Numbered from the stretch's first letter, positions 36,110-45,337 are shown. The stretch: DNA of 57,050 bases from Afipia sp. P52-10 (GCF_000516555.1 NZ_AZSJ01000003.1:34218-91267), one strand, 5' to 3'. A program made the numbers and translations. The notes: generated by a model not told the origin, from the letters alone.

Positions 36110-36612
36110 CTCCCTCTCCCCGCCTGCGGGGAGAGGGTCCGGGTGAGGGGCTTACTCTTTCAGTGCGACTTCGATGATCGTCAGTACGCCTTCGAGATTC
36201 GACAGGACGTCGTTGTTCCAAAATCGCCGGACTCGATAGCCCTCACGCGTCATGTACCTGTCTCGTATCCCATCTGCCCGCGAGTCGAGGTGCTGCCCGC
36301 CATCGACCTCGATAACAAGTTTCCGTTCCCTGCACACGAAATCGCAGATGTAAGCTCCCAGTGCTTCTTGCCGAACGAACTTGCAACCACCGACCTGCCA
36401 GTTACGAAGACTTTGCCAGAGTTTTCGTTCCGCGTCGGTCTGGTTGATCCGGAGTCGGCGGGACAGACTGGTCACCTTGCGTCTTGGTCCGCGCATGCCC
36501 CTCGCCCCTCACCCGGATTGCTTGATGAGCATGATCTGATCCGAAAACCGCTTTGCGCTTTTTCGGGATCATGCCAACGCAATCCGACCACTCCCCGCTA
36601 GCGGGAGTGGTT
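36110..36612. repeat. Composite palindromic element 2 enclosing a DUF559 gene
   Basis: Left module 36110-36151: hairpin CCCTCTCCCCGC / GCGGGGAGAGGG and terminal TCCGGGTGAGGGGC. Right module from 36504: GCCCCTCACCCGGA, CGGATTGC ... GCAATCCG around a CCGAAAACCG-type palindrome (36528-36573), and CCACTCCC / GGGAGTGG. The two module ends form a perfect 14-bp inverted repeat (36138-36151 with 36504-36517) bracketing the gene. Confidence 0.82.
36152..36496 (-). CDS. DUF559-family endonuclease-like protein inside a repeat element
   Basis: A 114-residue protein of the DUF559 family, which is related to Vsr/restriction-type (PD-(D/E)XK) nucleases. Core motifs: LRINQTDAERKLWQSLRNWQ, KFVRQEALGAYICDFVCRERKLVIEVDGGQH (candidate D-x-n-E-x-D/K-like active-site residues in YICDFV and VIEVDGG), and GYRVRRFWNNDVL near the end. 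No nuclease activity is established for most members. The stop codon directly touches the left repeat module and the start is 8 bp from the right module. Base composition is visibly less G+C-rich than the neighbours, which suggests transfer together with the repeats. Confidence 0.9.
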   Translation of the reverse strand: MRGPRRKVTSLSRRLRINQTDAERKLWQSLRNWQVGGCKFVRQEALGAYICDFVCRERKLVIEVDGGQHLDSRADGIRDRYMTREGYRVRRFWNNDVLSNLEGVLTIIEVALKE

Positions 36613-36758
36613 AGGAGCGTCCGCACCGTCAAAGCAATATCTGGCAACCGCCGTCATCAAGCCGGCTCCATCGTTGTGCCTCGCCCTCCATCTTCGCCTT
36701 GTATTCCTGCCGCGCTCATGGTTTCAACGGGCCGGATCGACCCACATCATGAGGCGCC

Positions 36759-37616
36759 ATGGCGCGCAGATTCTCCGCCGCATATCAGGACGAACCGTTC
36801 TCCGCGCTGGCGACTTGGGCCCGGCGGCTGGCGGTCTTCTCGGCCGTCGCGGCGATCGTCTCGATCGTCATCATTCGCTTCGGGTTCCTCGAGTTCAAAC
36901 CGGCACTGGCGACGTTCTTCGGGGCGCTGGCGATCGCCGGCCTGTCGATCCTGGTGGCGATCGCAGCCTTTGCGGCGATCTGGCAGAACGGCAGCCGCGG
37001 CATGGGGCGGGTTCTGGTGGCCTTGCTGCTCGATGCCGCGATCCTCGCCTACCCGGCCTACCTTGCCTACCAGTACCGGCGATTGCCGCCGCTCTACGAC
37101 ATCACCACCGACCCGATCGACCCGCCCAAGTTCGAGACGCTGGCACAGCTGCGCGCGGGCGAAGGCACCAACCCTGCCGCCTATGCCGGCCTGTACTCGG
37201 CCGAGCAGCAGCGCCTCGCCTATCCCGATATCGAGCCCGCCAGCCTCGACGTCTCGCCGCAGCAGGCCTACGACACGACGCTGGCGCTGATCCACAAGCG
37301 CAAGTGGCTGGTGGTCGATTCACGCCCGCCGATGCCCCCGCGCCGCGAAGGCAAGATCGAGGCGATCGCTCGCACGCCGATCATGGGCTTTCGCGAGGAC
37401 ATCGCCGTGCGCATCCTGCCCGATGGGCCCGGCTCGCGCGTCGATCTGCGCTCGTCGTCACGCTACTTCGAGCACGATCTCGGCAGCAACGCCGCGCGCA
37501 TCACCAAGCTGATCGATGACATCAACGATGCCACCGACAACATCCGTCCCGAGAAGAAGAAGCAGCCGACGACGCCCGCGAAGGGCACTCAGGTCAAGGA
37601 TCCGGTCAAGCGATAG
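36759..37616 (+). CDS. DUF1499 domain membrane protein
   Basis: A 285-residue protein with an N-terminal part containing three hydrophobic segments (LAVFSAVAAIVSIVIIRFGFL, FFGALAIAGLSILVAIAAFAAIW, RVLVALLLDAAILAYPAYLAY) and a soluble DUF1499 domain with YDTTLALIHKRKWLVVD, FREDIAVRILPDG and the conserved VDLRSSSRYFEHDLGSNA. Function is unknown; the domain is widespread in proteobacterial membrane proteins. The C-terminal tail is lysine- and proline-rich. Its 3' end overlaps the convergent MBL gene by 28 bp. Confidence 0.85.
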   Translation: MARRFSAAYQDEPFSALATWARRLAVFSAVAAIVSIVIIRFGFLEFKPALATFFGALAIAGLSILVAIAAFAAIWQNGSRGMGRVLVALLLDAAILAYPAYLAYQYRRLPPLYDITTDPIDPPKFETLAQLRAGEGTNPAAYAGLYSAEQQRLAYPDIEPASLDVSPQQAYDTTLALIHKRKWLVVDSRPPMPPRREGKIEAIARTPIMGFREDIAVRILPDGPGSRVDLRSSSRYFEHDLGSNAARITKLIDDINDATDNIRPEKKKQPTTPAKGTQVKDPVKR

Positions 37617-38515
37617 GTGCCGTCGATCGACGGCTCGCCATCCGTGGCCACCACCTTGCGCTGAACCAAATCCTCCAGATGCGCGAACACCGAACGCGCC
37701 GCCGCAGGCACCAGCCGTGGATCGATGCCGATATAGCTTGCGCGCACGATGGTCGGGATGTCGCACGGCCCCTTGGCGAGGCGGTGCAGGATCGAATCCT
37801 CGCGCGCCTTGCGATGCCGCTGCAGGAAGCGGACGTAACGCCGCGCGTCCGGCACCTCCGGCCCGTGGCCGCAGAAGTACAGGTCCTCGTCGCGCTTCAG
37901 GAGCTTGTCGAGCGAGGCCATGTAATCCGGCATCGAACCGTCCGGCGGCGACACGATCGAGGTGGACCAGCCCATCACATGGTCGCCGGAGAACAGCACG
38001 TTGGTTCCGCGCCAGGCGAACGCCATGTGGTTGGACGCATGCCCCGGCGTTGCAACCGCCTGCAGCGCCCAGCCGTCGCCCTCGACGACATCGCCGTCGG
38101 CGAGCTTGACGTCGGGCTTGAAGGTGAGATCGCCGCCCGCCTCGCTCGACTTCTTGTCGCCCTCGACGACGAAGCGCGAGACCAGCGGGTTGCCATCGGC
38201 ATAGACCTTGGCGCCGGTCGCCGCCGTGATCCGCGGCGTGTTCGGCGAGTGATCCATGTGGGTGTGGGTGACGAGCACATGGGTCACGGTCTCGCCGCGC
38301 ACCGCATCGAGCAGCGCTTGCGCGTGCGCCGGATCGTCCGGTCCCGGATCGATCAGCGCGACCTTGCCCTTGCCGACGATGTAGCTGACCGTGCCGGTGA
38401 AGGTGAACGGGCTCGGATTGCCGCACAGCACCCGGCGCAGGCCGGGCATCACCTCTTCCACCACGCCGGCCTGCAGCGGGAAATCCTTGTTGAAGCCGAT
38501 ATCTTCGTCGCTCAC
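37589..38515 (-). CDS. MBL-fold metallo-hydrolase
   Basis: A 308-residue metallo-beta-lactamase-fold hydrolase. The zinc signature H-x-H-x-D-H is VTHTHMDHS near residue 87, with further ligands in ATPGHASNHM and FSGDHVMG. The C-terminal extension (VRFLQRHRKAREDSILH) is a winged-helix-like tail typical of the LACTB2/glyoxalase II-like subgroup. It probably hydrolyses a thioester or a nucleic-acid/phosphodiester-like substrate; no partner clarifies which. The ATG is at 38513-38515. Downstream of the acyl-CoA dehydrogenase gene on the same strand, with a dispersed hairpin element in between. Confidence 0.87.
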   Translation of the reverse strand: MSDEDIGFNKDFPLQAGVVEEVMPGLRRVLCGNPSPFTFTGTVSYIVGKGKVALIDPGPDDPAHAQALLDAVRGETVTHVLVTHTHMDHSPNTPRITAATGAKVYADGNPLVSRFVVEGDKKSSEAGGDLTFKPDVKLADGDVVEGDGWALQAVATPGHASNHMAFAWRGTNVLFSGDHVMGWSTSIVSPPDGSMPDYMASLDKLLKRDEDLYFCGHGPEVPDARRYVRFLQRHRKAREDSILHRLAKGPCDIPTIVRASYIGIDPRLVPAAARSVFAHLEDLVQRKVVATDGEPSIDGTYRLTGSLT

Positions 38516-38568
38516 GGCATGTCCCCCTTTACGGTCTCTTCGGATTGAGCAGACTTAACATCAACGGT

Positions 38569-38673
38569 GTCATTCCGGGATGCGCGATCTATCGCGCAGG
38601 CCCGGAATCCATACTCCCGGTGGTGGTTATGGATTCCGGGCTCGCTCGCTGTTCGCTCGCGCCCCGGAATGAC
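38569..38673. repeat. Paired ATTCCGGG hairpin element (dispersed copy)
   Basis: GTCATTCCGGG-tip-CCCGGAATCC, a short spacer (CATACTCCCGGTGG), then GGATTCCGGGCTC-tip-CCCCGGAATGAC. Both hairpins have self-complementary tips (TGCGCGAT/ATCGCGCA). It is the short form of the unit repeated at 29387-30150, without the 110-bp core. Confidence 0.88.
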
Positions 38674-38704
38674 GGGAATAGAGGCATTGCTCTACTCGGT
38701 CCCC

Positions 38705-39925
38705 TTACGTAAACGCCTGAATGCCGGTGATGGCGCGGCCGAGGATCAACGCATGCACGTCATGCGTTCCCTCGTAGGTGTTGACGGTTTCCAGGTTCGC
38801 CGCGTGACGCATCACATGATACTCGATCTGGATGCCGTTGCCGCCGTGCATGTCGCGCGCCATGCGGGCGATGTCGAGCGCCTTGCCGCAGTTGTTGCGC
38901 TTCAGGATCGAGATCATCTCCGGCGCCATCTTGCCCTCGTCGAACAGCCGGCCGAGCCGCAGCACGCCCTGCAGGCCGAGGGTGATCTCGGTCTCCATGT
39001 CGGCGAGCTTCTTCTGCACCAATTGCGTCGCCGCCAGCGGCCGGTTGAACTGCTTGCGGTCGAGCGTGTACTGGCGCGCACGGTGCATGCAGTCCTCCGC
39101 CGCACCCATCACGCCCCAGGCGATGCCGTAGCGGGCGCGGTTGAGGCAGCCGAACGGGCCGCGCAGGCCCGAGACGTTCGGCAGCATCGCGCTCTCCGGC
39201 ACGACCACGCCATCCAGCACGATCTCGCCGGTGATCGAGGCGCGCAGGCTGAGCTTGCCGCCGACCTTCGGCGCGGTCAGACCCTTCATGCCCTTCTCGA
39301 GGATGAAGCCGCGGATCTGGTTGTCATGCGCGGCCGACTTCGCCCAGACGACGAACACGTCGGCGATCGGCGCATTGGAAATCCACATCTTCGAGCCGGT
39401 CAGGCGATAGCCGTCCGCCACCTTCTCGGCGCGGGTCTTCATGCCGCCCGGATCGGAGCCGGCATCCGGCTCGGTGAGGCCGAAGCAGCCGACCCACTCG
39501 CCGGTGGCGAGCTTCGGCAGGTACTTCTTGCGCTGCTCCTCGCTGCCATAGGCGTAAATCGGATACATCACCAGCGACGACTGCACCGAGTTCATCGAAC
39601 GGTAGCCGGAATCGACACGCTCGATCTCGCGCGCGATCAGACCGTAGGCGACGTAGCTCGCATTGGCGCAGCCATATTCCTCCGGCAGCGTCACGCCGAT
39701 CAGCCCGAGCGCGCCCATCTCGTTGAAGATCTCGCGATCGGTCTTCTCGTTCAGATAGGCATCGATCACGCGCGGCAGCAGCTTGTCCTGGGCATAAGCG
39801 CGTGCGGTGTCGCGGATCATGCGCTCGTCTTCGGTGAGCTGGTCGTCCAGCAGCAGGGCGTCATCCCATTTGAACTTCGCCTCGGCATCCTTCACCGCAT
39901 GGGACTTCTTCACTGACGCACTCAT
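38705..39925 (-). CDS. gcdH: Glutaryl-CoA dehydrogenase
   Basis: A 406-residue acyl-CoA dehydrogenase of the glutaryl-CoA group, which oxidises and decarboxylates glutaryl-CoA to crotonyl-CoA in lysine, tryptophan and aromatic degradation, passing electrons to ETF. Evidence: [21 protein letters not shown] (FAD-binding), [27 protein letters not shown], the arginine-containing [20 protein letters not shown] segment, and [25 protein letters not shown] with the catalytic glutamate in TYEGT. Length and motifs match GcdH better than short-chain acyl-CoA dehydrogenases. No carrier or transcription factor gene is attached. Confidence 0.93.
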   Translation of the reverse strand: MSASVKKSHAVKDAEAKFKWDDALLLDDQLTEDERMIRDTARAYAQDKLLPRVIDAYLNEKTDREIFNEMGALGLIGVTLPEEYGCANASYVAYGLIAREIERVDSGYRSMNSVQSSLVMYPIYAYGSEEQRKKYLPKLATGEWVGCFGLTEPDAGSDPGGMKTRAEKVADGYRLTGSKMWISNAPIADVFVVWAKSAAHDNQIRGFILEKGMKGLTAPKVGGKLSLRASITGEIVLDGVVVPESAMLPNVSGLRGPFGCLNRARYGIAWGVMGAAEDCMHRARQYTLDRKQFNRPLAATQLVQKKLADMETEITLGLQGVLRLGRLFDEGKMAPEMISILKRNNCGKALDIARMARDMHGGNGIQIEYHVMRHAANLETVNTYEGTHDVHALILGRAITGIQAFT

Positions 39926-40048
39926 CGACGATCCTCTTCAGAAAACGGAACACCGCCCGGACGGGCGTTGCTGGGCAGATGGAAGCCTTGGTCAGGCAGG
40001 TTAGAGCTTTGGCCCTGCCTTGCAAAGCCAAAGCCGCGTTACGAAAGC

Positions 40049-41134
40049 TCAGTTCCCGTCCACCTTGAACGGTTCGGTGGAGGCGATCTCGATGCCGAAA
40101 CCGGCCAGGCCCTTGAAGTCGACGGCGCTGGAGGTCAGGTGCCGGATCGAGGTGACGCCGAGGTCACGCAGGATCTGCGCACCCACACCGACTTCGCGCC
40201 ATTGCTGGTTGCGCGCAGCCTCCGCCGAGGACGGCTCGTCGAGCGGCGCGACCGGAACGCCTGCGGCACCATCGCGCAGGTAGACCAGCACGCCCGAGCC
40301 GTTCTGCTTGAAGTAGTCGAGTGCTGCGAGCACGCGCGTCGTGCCGGAAAACACGTCGCGCACCAGATTCGGCTTGTGAAAGCGCGTCAGCACGTTCCTG
40401 CCGTCGCCGATGCCCTTGTAGACGTAGGCGATGTGATAGATCGGATCGAACGGCGAGCAGTAGGCGTAGCCCTGCAACGGCCCGATCGGGCTTTCCACCG
40501 TGAAGGTCGAGACTCGCTCGATCAGCTTCTCGCGCGCCTGGCGATAGGCGATCAGGTCGGCGATGGTGACGAGCTTGAGCTTGTGCTTCTCGGCGAAGGC
40601 GGAGACCTGCGCGCCCTTCATCACCGTGCCGTCGTCGTTCATCAGTTCGGAGATGACGCCGACCGGCGGCAGGCCGGCGAGCTTGCAGAGATCCACCGCC
40701 GCTTCGGTATGGCCGGAGCGGAGCAACACGCCGCCGTCGCGGGCGATCAGCGGGAAGATGTGGCCCGGGCGGGCGAAGTCATTGGCGCCGACATTCGGAT
40801 TCGCCAGCGCGCGGCAGCAGGCGGTGCGCTCTTCGGCGGAGATGCCGGTGGTGCCGCCCGGCTTGTAGTCGATCGAGATGGTGAAGGCGGTGGTGTGGGC
40901 GCTGTCGTTGTGGGCGACCATCGGATCGAGGCGCAGCCGGCGCGCATCCTCCGAGGTGATCGGCGCGCAGACGATGCCGGAGGTATGGCGGATGATGAAG
41001 GCCATCTTGTCCGCCGTGCAGAGCGACGCGGCGGCGATCAGGTCGCCCTCGCCCTCGCGGTCCTCGTCGTCGGTCACGACGACCATTTCGCCTTCGGCAA
41101 ACGCCTTCAAAACTTCGGGAATCGGATGGGCCAT
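40049..41134 (-). CDS. ribB: 3,4-dihydroxy-2-butanone-4-phosphate synthase with degenerate RibA domain
   Basis: A 361-residue protein. The N-terminal domain (about 1-205) is a complete RibB: DDEDREGEGDLIAAA, HTSGIVCAPI, and RPGHIFPLIARDGGVLLRSGHTEAAVDL; it makes the four-carbon precursor of riboflavin from ribulose-5-phosphate. The C-terminal part (from about 210) is homologous to GTP cyclohydrolase II, but the zinc-binding cysteines and the HSECLTGD-type motif of active RibA are missing. A separate ribA is therefore expected elsewhere. The ATG at 41132-41134 is chosen over an upstream TTG. No FMN riboswitch is seen. Confidence 0.92.
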   Translation of the reverse strand: MAHPIPEVLKAFAEGEMVVVTDDEDREGEGDLIAAASLCTADKMAFIIRHTSGIVCAPITSEDARRLRLDPMVAHNDSAHTTAFTISIDYKPGGTTGISAEERTACCRALANPNVGANDFARPGHIFPLIARDGGVLLRSGHTEAAVDLCKLAGLPPVGVISELMNDDGTVMKGAQVSAFAEKHKLKLVTIADLIAYRQAREKLIERVSTFTVESPIGPLQGYAYCSPFDPIYHIAYVYKGIGDGRNVLTRFHKPNLVRDVFSGTTRVLAALDYFKQNGSGVLVYLRDGAAGVPVAPLDEPSSAEAARNQQWREVGVGAQILRDLGVTSIRHLTSSAVDFKGLAGFGIEIASTEPFKVDGN

Positions 41135-41357
41135 GATCGTCTCAACCAAGGAAAGGGGGCTGGTTCCTTTAGACAATCCAGCCCCACGACGCCAGCACCA
41201 TTGCGCAGAGCAGAACGGCTATTCCGATAGATATGATAACCGTTCCGCCCTGCGGTAGGGCTCGCCGCGAGCGGGTTGACGCGGGCGGCGATCCATCGCC
41301 ATGGTCCGGCTGAACAAGAAGCCGATTTCCTGAACAAGCCTCTGGGGGAAAAGAAAC

Positions 41358-42386
41358 ATGGCCCGACCGCTCACCCGCCGCGCAGCCCTGCGCGCAAGCC
41401 TCGCTGCGACAACGCTCGCCACCGCAACTTTGGCCACTGCAGCTTTGGCTACCGCGACGCTCGTCGCCGGCACGCCGGCCTACGCGCAGGAATGGCCCGC
41501 GCGCGACATCACCTTCATCGTGCCCTACGCGCCCGGCGGCTCGACCGATCCGATCAGCCGCAAGTACTGCGAGCTGTTGGAAAAGGAACTGAAGGTCAAA
41601 CTGATTGTGGAAAACAAGCCCGGCGCCTCGGCGACGATCGGCACCGGCGCGGTGGTGCGCGCCACCCCAGACGGCTACACCATCGGCCTCGGCTCCAACT
41701 CCTCGCTCGCCTTCCAGCCGCTGGAGATGAAGGGCCTGCCCTGGAAGGACACCGACGGCTACCAGTCGGTGGTCAAGCTCGTCGATCTGCCGGCGGTGCT
41801 GGCGGTGCCCGCCGACTCGCGCTTCAAGATGCTCGACGACTTCCTCGACGAGGCGAAGAAGACCCCGGGCAAGCTGAAGGTCTCGGTCTCCGGCCTGCGC
41901 ACCGCCAACGATATCGCCGTGCAGCACTTCAACAAGCTTTCGGGCCTGCGCATCACCACCGTGCCGTTCACCGGCGGCGGCGGCGAAGCGATCCTCGCCG
42001 CGCTCGGCGGCCGCGTCGATGGCGTGGTCGGCTATGCCGCCGGCATGAAGGGTCAGGTGGACGCCGGCAAGCTGCGCGTGATCGGCGCCTTCAACGACGG
42101 CAAGTATTATCTCTTCCCCGACGCCAAGCCGACCAGCGAGACGCCGTGGAAGTCCTACCTGCGCACGGCCTACTACGTGATCGCGCCGAAGGGCGTGCCG
42201 CAGCCGATCCTCGACAAGCTCAACGCGGCATCGAAGAAGGTGGTCGAGAGCGACGACTTCAAGGCGTTCGCCACCGCCAACGGCTATACCGTCGACGTCA
42301 AGTTCGGCGACGCGATGAAGAAGGAGCTGATGGACTACGAGCGGCAGTTCAAGGAGGTGAACGACTTCCTGGAGCAGACGAAGTAA
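41358..42386 (+). CDS. tctC: Tripartite tricarboxylate transporter substrate-binding protein
   Basis: A 342-residue periplasmic binding protein of the Bug/TctC family. The long N-terminal signal contains twin arginines (LTRRAALRAS), suggesting Tat or Sec export, and an unusual alanine/threonine/leucine microrepeat before the cleavage region AYAQEWP. The mature protein has the family pattern ITFIVPYAPGGSTDPISR, ENKPGASATIGTGAVVRA and VPFTGGGGEAILAALGGRVDG. It captures a carboxylate for the TctAB permease. It is the first gene of a tctC-tctB-tctA operon; tctB starts right at its stop. Confidence 0.92.
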   Translation: MARPLTRRAALRASLAATTLATATLATAALATATLVAGTPAYAQEWPARDITFIVPYAPGGSTDPISRKYCELLEKELKVKLIVENKPGASATIGTGAVVRATPDGYTIGLGSNSSLAFQPLEMKGLPWKDTDGYQSVVKLVDLPAVLAVPADSRFKMLDDFLDEAKKTPGKLKVSVSGLRTANDIAVQHFNKLSGLRITTVPFTGGGGEAILAALGGRVDGVVGYAAGMKGQVDAGKLRVIGAFNDGKYYLFPDAKPTSETPWKSYLRTAYYVIAPKGVPQPILDKLNAASKKVVESDDFKAFATANGYTVDVKFGDAMKKELMDYERQFKEVNDFLEQTK

Positions 42387-42878
42387 ATGAGCGACAGCCG
42401 CAGCTTTTCGCTGCCCGGCGGCCGGCGCATCGCCGGCGCCGTCGGGCTTCTGCTCAGCATCGCCTACACCGCCTACGCCTGGAGCGAACTCGGCTTCGGG
42501 CGCTGGCACCGGCCGGGCGCTGCGATCTTCCCGATCGCCGTCGGCATCCTGTTGGCAATCGCCTCGCTCGGCGTCCTGCTCGAGAAATCCGAAACGTCGA
42601 AGGCCGTGTATGGCGAGAGCTTCACGCTGCCGAGCGGCGAAGGCTTGCGCAAGCTCGTGTTCGTTCTGGTGGCGTTCGCGGCCTACTTCGTCGGCATGGA
42701 TTACGTCGGCCACATGATCGCGTCGGGACTGTTCCTGTTCGTGGCGATGGCGCTGCTGTCCGATAAATCGCGCATACGGCTCGCGATCTACGCGGCGATC
42801 ATCGCCGTGGCGTTCGAGGTGTTCTTCGTGCGCCTGCTGCAGGTGCAGATGCCGTATGGGCTGGTCCGGCTGTTCTAG
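42387..42878 (+). CDS. tctB: Tripartite tricarboxylate transporter small membrane subunit
   Basis: A 163-residue membrane protein of the TctB family with four predicted helices (for example VGLLLSIAYTAYAWSELGFG and LVFVLVAFAAYFVGMDYVGHMIASGLFLFVAMALL). It forms the transport complex with the large TctA subunit. Its ATG follows the tctC stop without any gap, and tctA begins 15 bp after its stop, so the three genes are one operon with the canonical order. Confidence 0.9.
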   Translation: MSDSRSFSLPGGRRIAGAVGLLLSIAYTAYAWSELGFGRWHRPGAAIFPIAVGILLAIASLGVLLEKSETSKAVYGESFTLPSGEGLRKLVFVLVAFAAYFVGMDYVGHMIASGLFLFVAMALLSDKSRIRLAIYAAIIAVAFEVFFVRLLQVQMPYGLVRLF

Positions 42879-42893
42879 ACTTCAGGTTGCACG

Positions 42894-44411
42894 ATGAATT
42901 CGCTTGAAGGATTGATTTACGGGCTCGGCATCGCGATGACGCCGGCCAATCTGCTGGCGGCGTTCGCCGGCGCATTCGCCGGCACGGCGATCGGCGTGCT
43001 GCCGGGCCTGGGCCCGGTCGCGGGCGTCGCGCTGATCCTGCCGCTGACGTTCTCGCTCGACCCGACCGCGGGCCTGATCATGATGGCCGGCATCTTCTAC
43101 GGCTCGATGTATGGCGGCTCCACCACCGCGATCCTGCTGAACATTCCGGGCGAGTCCGCCTCGGTCGTCACCGCCATCGACGGCTACCAGCTCTCGCGCA
43201 AGGGCCGCGCCGGGGCGACGCTGACCATCGTCGCGGTCGGCTCGTTCGTCGGCGGCACACTGGCGGTGATCGGCGTGATGCTGTTCTCGGCGGCGCTGGC
43301 GAAGGTGGCGATCCTGTTCGGCCCGGCGGACTTCTTCGCACTCACCGCCGGCGGCATGCTGGTGATGGCGCGTATTTCCGGCGGCACCGTCGCCTCCTCG
43401 CTGCTGCCGATGGCGATCGGGCTCGCGCTCGGCACCATCGGCCAGGAGGCCGTCACCGGCGAAACGCGCTACACCTTCGGCGTACTGCATCTGGCGGAAG
43501 GCGTCTCGCTGGTGCCGATCGTCGTCGGCCTCTACGGCCTCGCCGAGCTGATGCTGCTGATCGAGGACAAGGCCCACGCTGCGGCGCGGCCGGCGAGCGT
43601 GACGATGCGCGAGCTTATGCCGACCAGGACCGAGTGGAAACGCTCGGTGCCGTCCTGGCTGCGCGGCACTGGCCTCGGCTTCCTGTTCGGCCTGATCCCC
43701 GGCCCTGCCGCGACCATCGCCTCGTTCGCCTCCTATCGCCTGGAGAAGGCGGTCTCCAAGCATCGCGACGAGATCGGCAGCGGCGCGATCGAGGGCGTCG
43801 CGGGGCCCGAGGCCGCCAACAACTCGGCAGCGACCGCCTCGCTCGTGCCGCTGCTCGCGCTCGGCATTCCGTTCACGCCGATCGCGGCGCTGATGATCTC
43901 GGCGATGCTGGTGCAGGGCGTGCAGCCCGGACCACTGCTGATGACGCAGAAGCCGGAGATCTTCTGGGGCCTGATCGCCTCGGTCTATGTCGGCAACATC
44001 ATGCTGCTGGCGCTGAACATCCCGATGATCGGCGTCTGGGTGAGCCTGTTGCGCATCCCGCACTACCTGTTCCTGCCGATCCTGTTGGTGCTGTCGGTGA
44101 TCGGCGCCTACAGCGTCCGCAACAGCATCTTCGACGTCTGGGTGCTGCTCGGCGCGGGCGTGCTCGGCTATATCTTCAACAAGCTGCGCTTCCAGCTCGC
44201 ACCGCTTGTGGTCGGGCTGATCCTCGGCCCGAACATCGAGAAGCACTTCCGCGAGACGCTGTTCCTCAGTCAGGGAGACCTGTGGGCGTTCGTCGAGAGC
44301 CCGATCGCCATCACCGTGTGGGTGATCGCGATTGCGATCATGCTCGCGGGCTACCTGGCGCGGCGGCGCGCCTCGGTCGCCTCGGCGATGGCGCAGGAAA
44401 GCAGCTTGTAA
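42894..44411 (+). CDS. tctA: Tripartite tricarboxylate transporter large permease
   Basis: A 505-residue permease with about 12 membrane helices. Family signatures: [20 protein letters not shown] near residue 35, [25 protein letters not shown], and the second repeat [21 protein letters not shown]; the two PGLGP/IPGPA sites are the symmetrical substrate-binding loops known for TctA. It drives uptake with a proton or sodium gradient. Substrate specificity is set by the TctC partner and is not readable here, and no two-component tctDE genes are present. Confidence 0.93.
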   Translation: MNSLEGLIYGLGIAMTPANLLAAFAGAFAGTAIGVLPGLGPVAGVALILPLTFSLDPTAGLIMMAGIFYGSMYGGSTTAILLNIPGESASVVTAIDGYQLSRKGRAGATLTIVAVGSFVGGTLAVIGVMLFSAALAKVAILFGPADFFALTAGGMLVMARISGGTVASSLLPMAIGLALGTIGQEAVTGETRYTFGVLHLAEGVSLVPIVVGLYGLAELMLLIEDKAHAAARPASVTMRELMPTRTEWKRSVPSWLRGTGLGFLFGLIPGPAATIASFASYRLEKAVSKHRDEIGSGAIEGVAGPEAANNSAATASLVPLLALGIPFTPIAALMISAMLVQGVQPGPLLMTQKPEIFWGLIASVYVGNIMLLALNIPMIGVWVSLLRIPHYLFLPILLVLSVIGAYSVRNSIFDVWVLLGAGVLGYIFNKLRFQLAPLVVGLILGPNIEKHFRETLFLSQGDLWAFVESPIAITVWVIAIAIMLAGYLARRRASVASAMAQESSL

Positions 44412-44642
44412 GGTGCGCTTGAACGCGAGCGTTTGTTGGAGGCGTTTTCGTCAGGCGAACCGGTCTCCATCCCTGATCACGTCCGCGACAGGCTTCGCTC
44501 GAAAGCCTTCACCGCAAAACGCCGCGCGTCTGAACAAGAAGCGCGGCGGCGATGGTGGCTGTGACTATCGTGGCTGGTAATGGCTGGTGCGGTCTGCGCG
44601 CGAGAGCTCGCGCGCGGCAAGCGCACATGGCAGACGACGCGG

Positions 44643-45047
44643 TCAGGCCGTAACGGGCTCGGCGTCATCAAGATCGAAATCGTCGTCGTCTTCGAGCTTG
44701 GCGAAGGTCGAGAGCGGCGCGGTGGAGAGCGTCACCTTGCGGCGGCTCGACGTCTCGACGACGGCCGGCTTGTTCGACCCGCGCATCGCCGCCTCATAGA
44801 TTACCGAGCCCAGCGCCCCGCCCCACTCGACGAGATCGCGCAGCTCGCAGCTCGAGGCGATGGCAAGCGCAAGTCCCTGCAGGTGAGTCCGGCGATAGCA
44901 GAACAGCGCCAGCATCGCCCGCGTTTCCGCCGGCACCGACTTCACGAGCTCGGGCAGACCTTGCGGGCTGGCGCGGTAAAGGCTGCCCAGCAGCTCATCT
45001 TCCACAGGACAGGCATCTTTGGCGAAAGCTTCTCGGCTGGAAAGCAT
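44643..45047 (-). CDS. Conserved-looking hypothetical protein, acidic C-terminus
   Basis: A 134-residue cytoplasmic protein not recognised as a named family. It starts MLSSREAFAKDACPVEDELLG, contains a helical middle part with three cysteines (MLALFCYRRTHLQGLALAIASSCELRDLVEW) and ends in an acidic run (KLEDDDDFDLDDAEPV). The start is supported by GGGAG about 8 bp upstream. Its promoter region holds a TTAA-N7-TTAA motif (45093-45107), 46 bp upstream of the ATG, which matches the CtrA recognition pattern and suggests cell-cycle control. Confidence 0.75.
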   Translation of the reverse strand: MLSSREAFAKDACPVEDELLGSLYRASPQGLPELVKSVPAETRAMLALFCYRRTHLQGLALAIASSCELRDLVEWGGALGSVIYEAAMRGSNKPAVVETSSRRKVTLSTAPLSTFAKLEDDDDFDLDDAEPVTA

Positions 45048-45092
45048 TGGCGTTCTCCCGTCAGCGCGATGGGGAGATTGCTATCCGAATTC

Positions 45093-45107
45093 TTAAGAAT
45101 GAATTAA
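45093..45107 (-). promoter_or_regulatory. CtrA-like box upstream of the 134-aa gene
   Basis: TTAAGAATGAATTAA fits TTAA-N7-TTAA exactly. It is centred about 53 bp upstream of the ATG at 45047, a normal promoter-proximal position for CtrA in alphaproteobacteria. The extended consensus (TTAACCAT) is only partly matched. Confidence 0.45.
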
Positions 45108-45337
45108 CCAGCGCTTCGAAAGCGTTAACGCGATCGCTTCAATTGTCGCAATAAGCTGGTTCGAGCGTTCCTTGATCTGGTTCGCTTGGGTTCCGCAAAC
45201 ACAATATCTGGATACCGACAGCGCCCGCGAATCGCCGATCAGCGATTCGGACGCGGTTCGTTCCCAACCCGTTCAGATCCTTAACGAAGCGAGCTTATCC
45301 ACAACCCGCACTGTCGCAATAAGGCACATCTCAAGCC

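Noticed and set aside
41169-41310. Micro-protein with a membrane helix (IISIGIAVLLCAMVLASWGWIV) on the minus strand
   Set aside because: The helix is convincing, but the frame has no ATG, GTG or TTG close upstream and no Shine-Dalgarno; it may be a remnant.
45295-45303. Replication origin
   Set aside because: Only one DnaA-box match and one CtrA-like box; no further boxes, no clear A+T-rich unwinding element and none of the usual origin neighbours.
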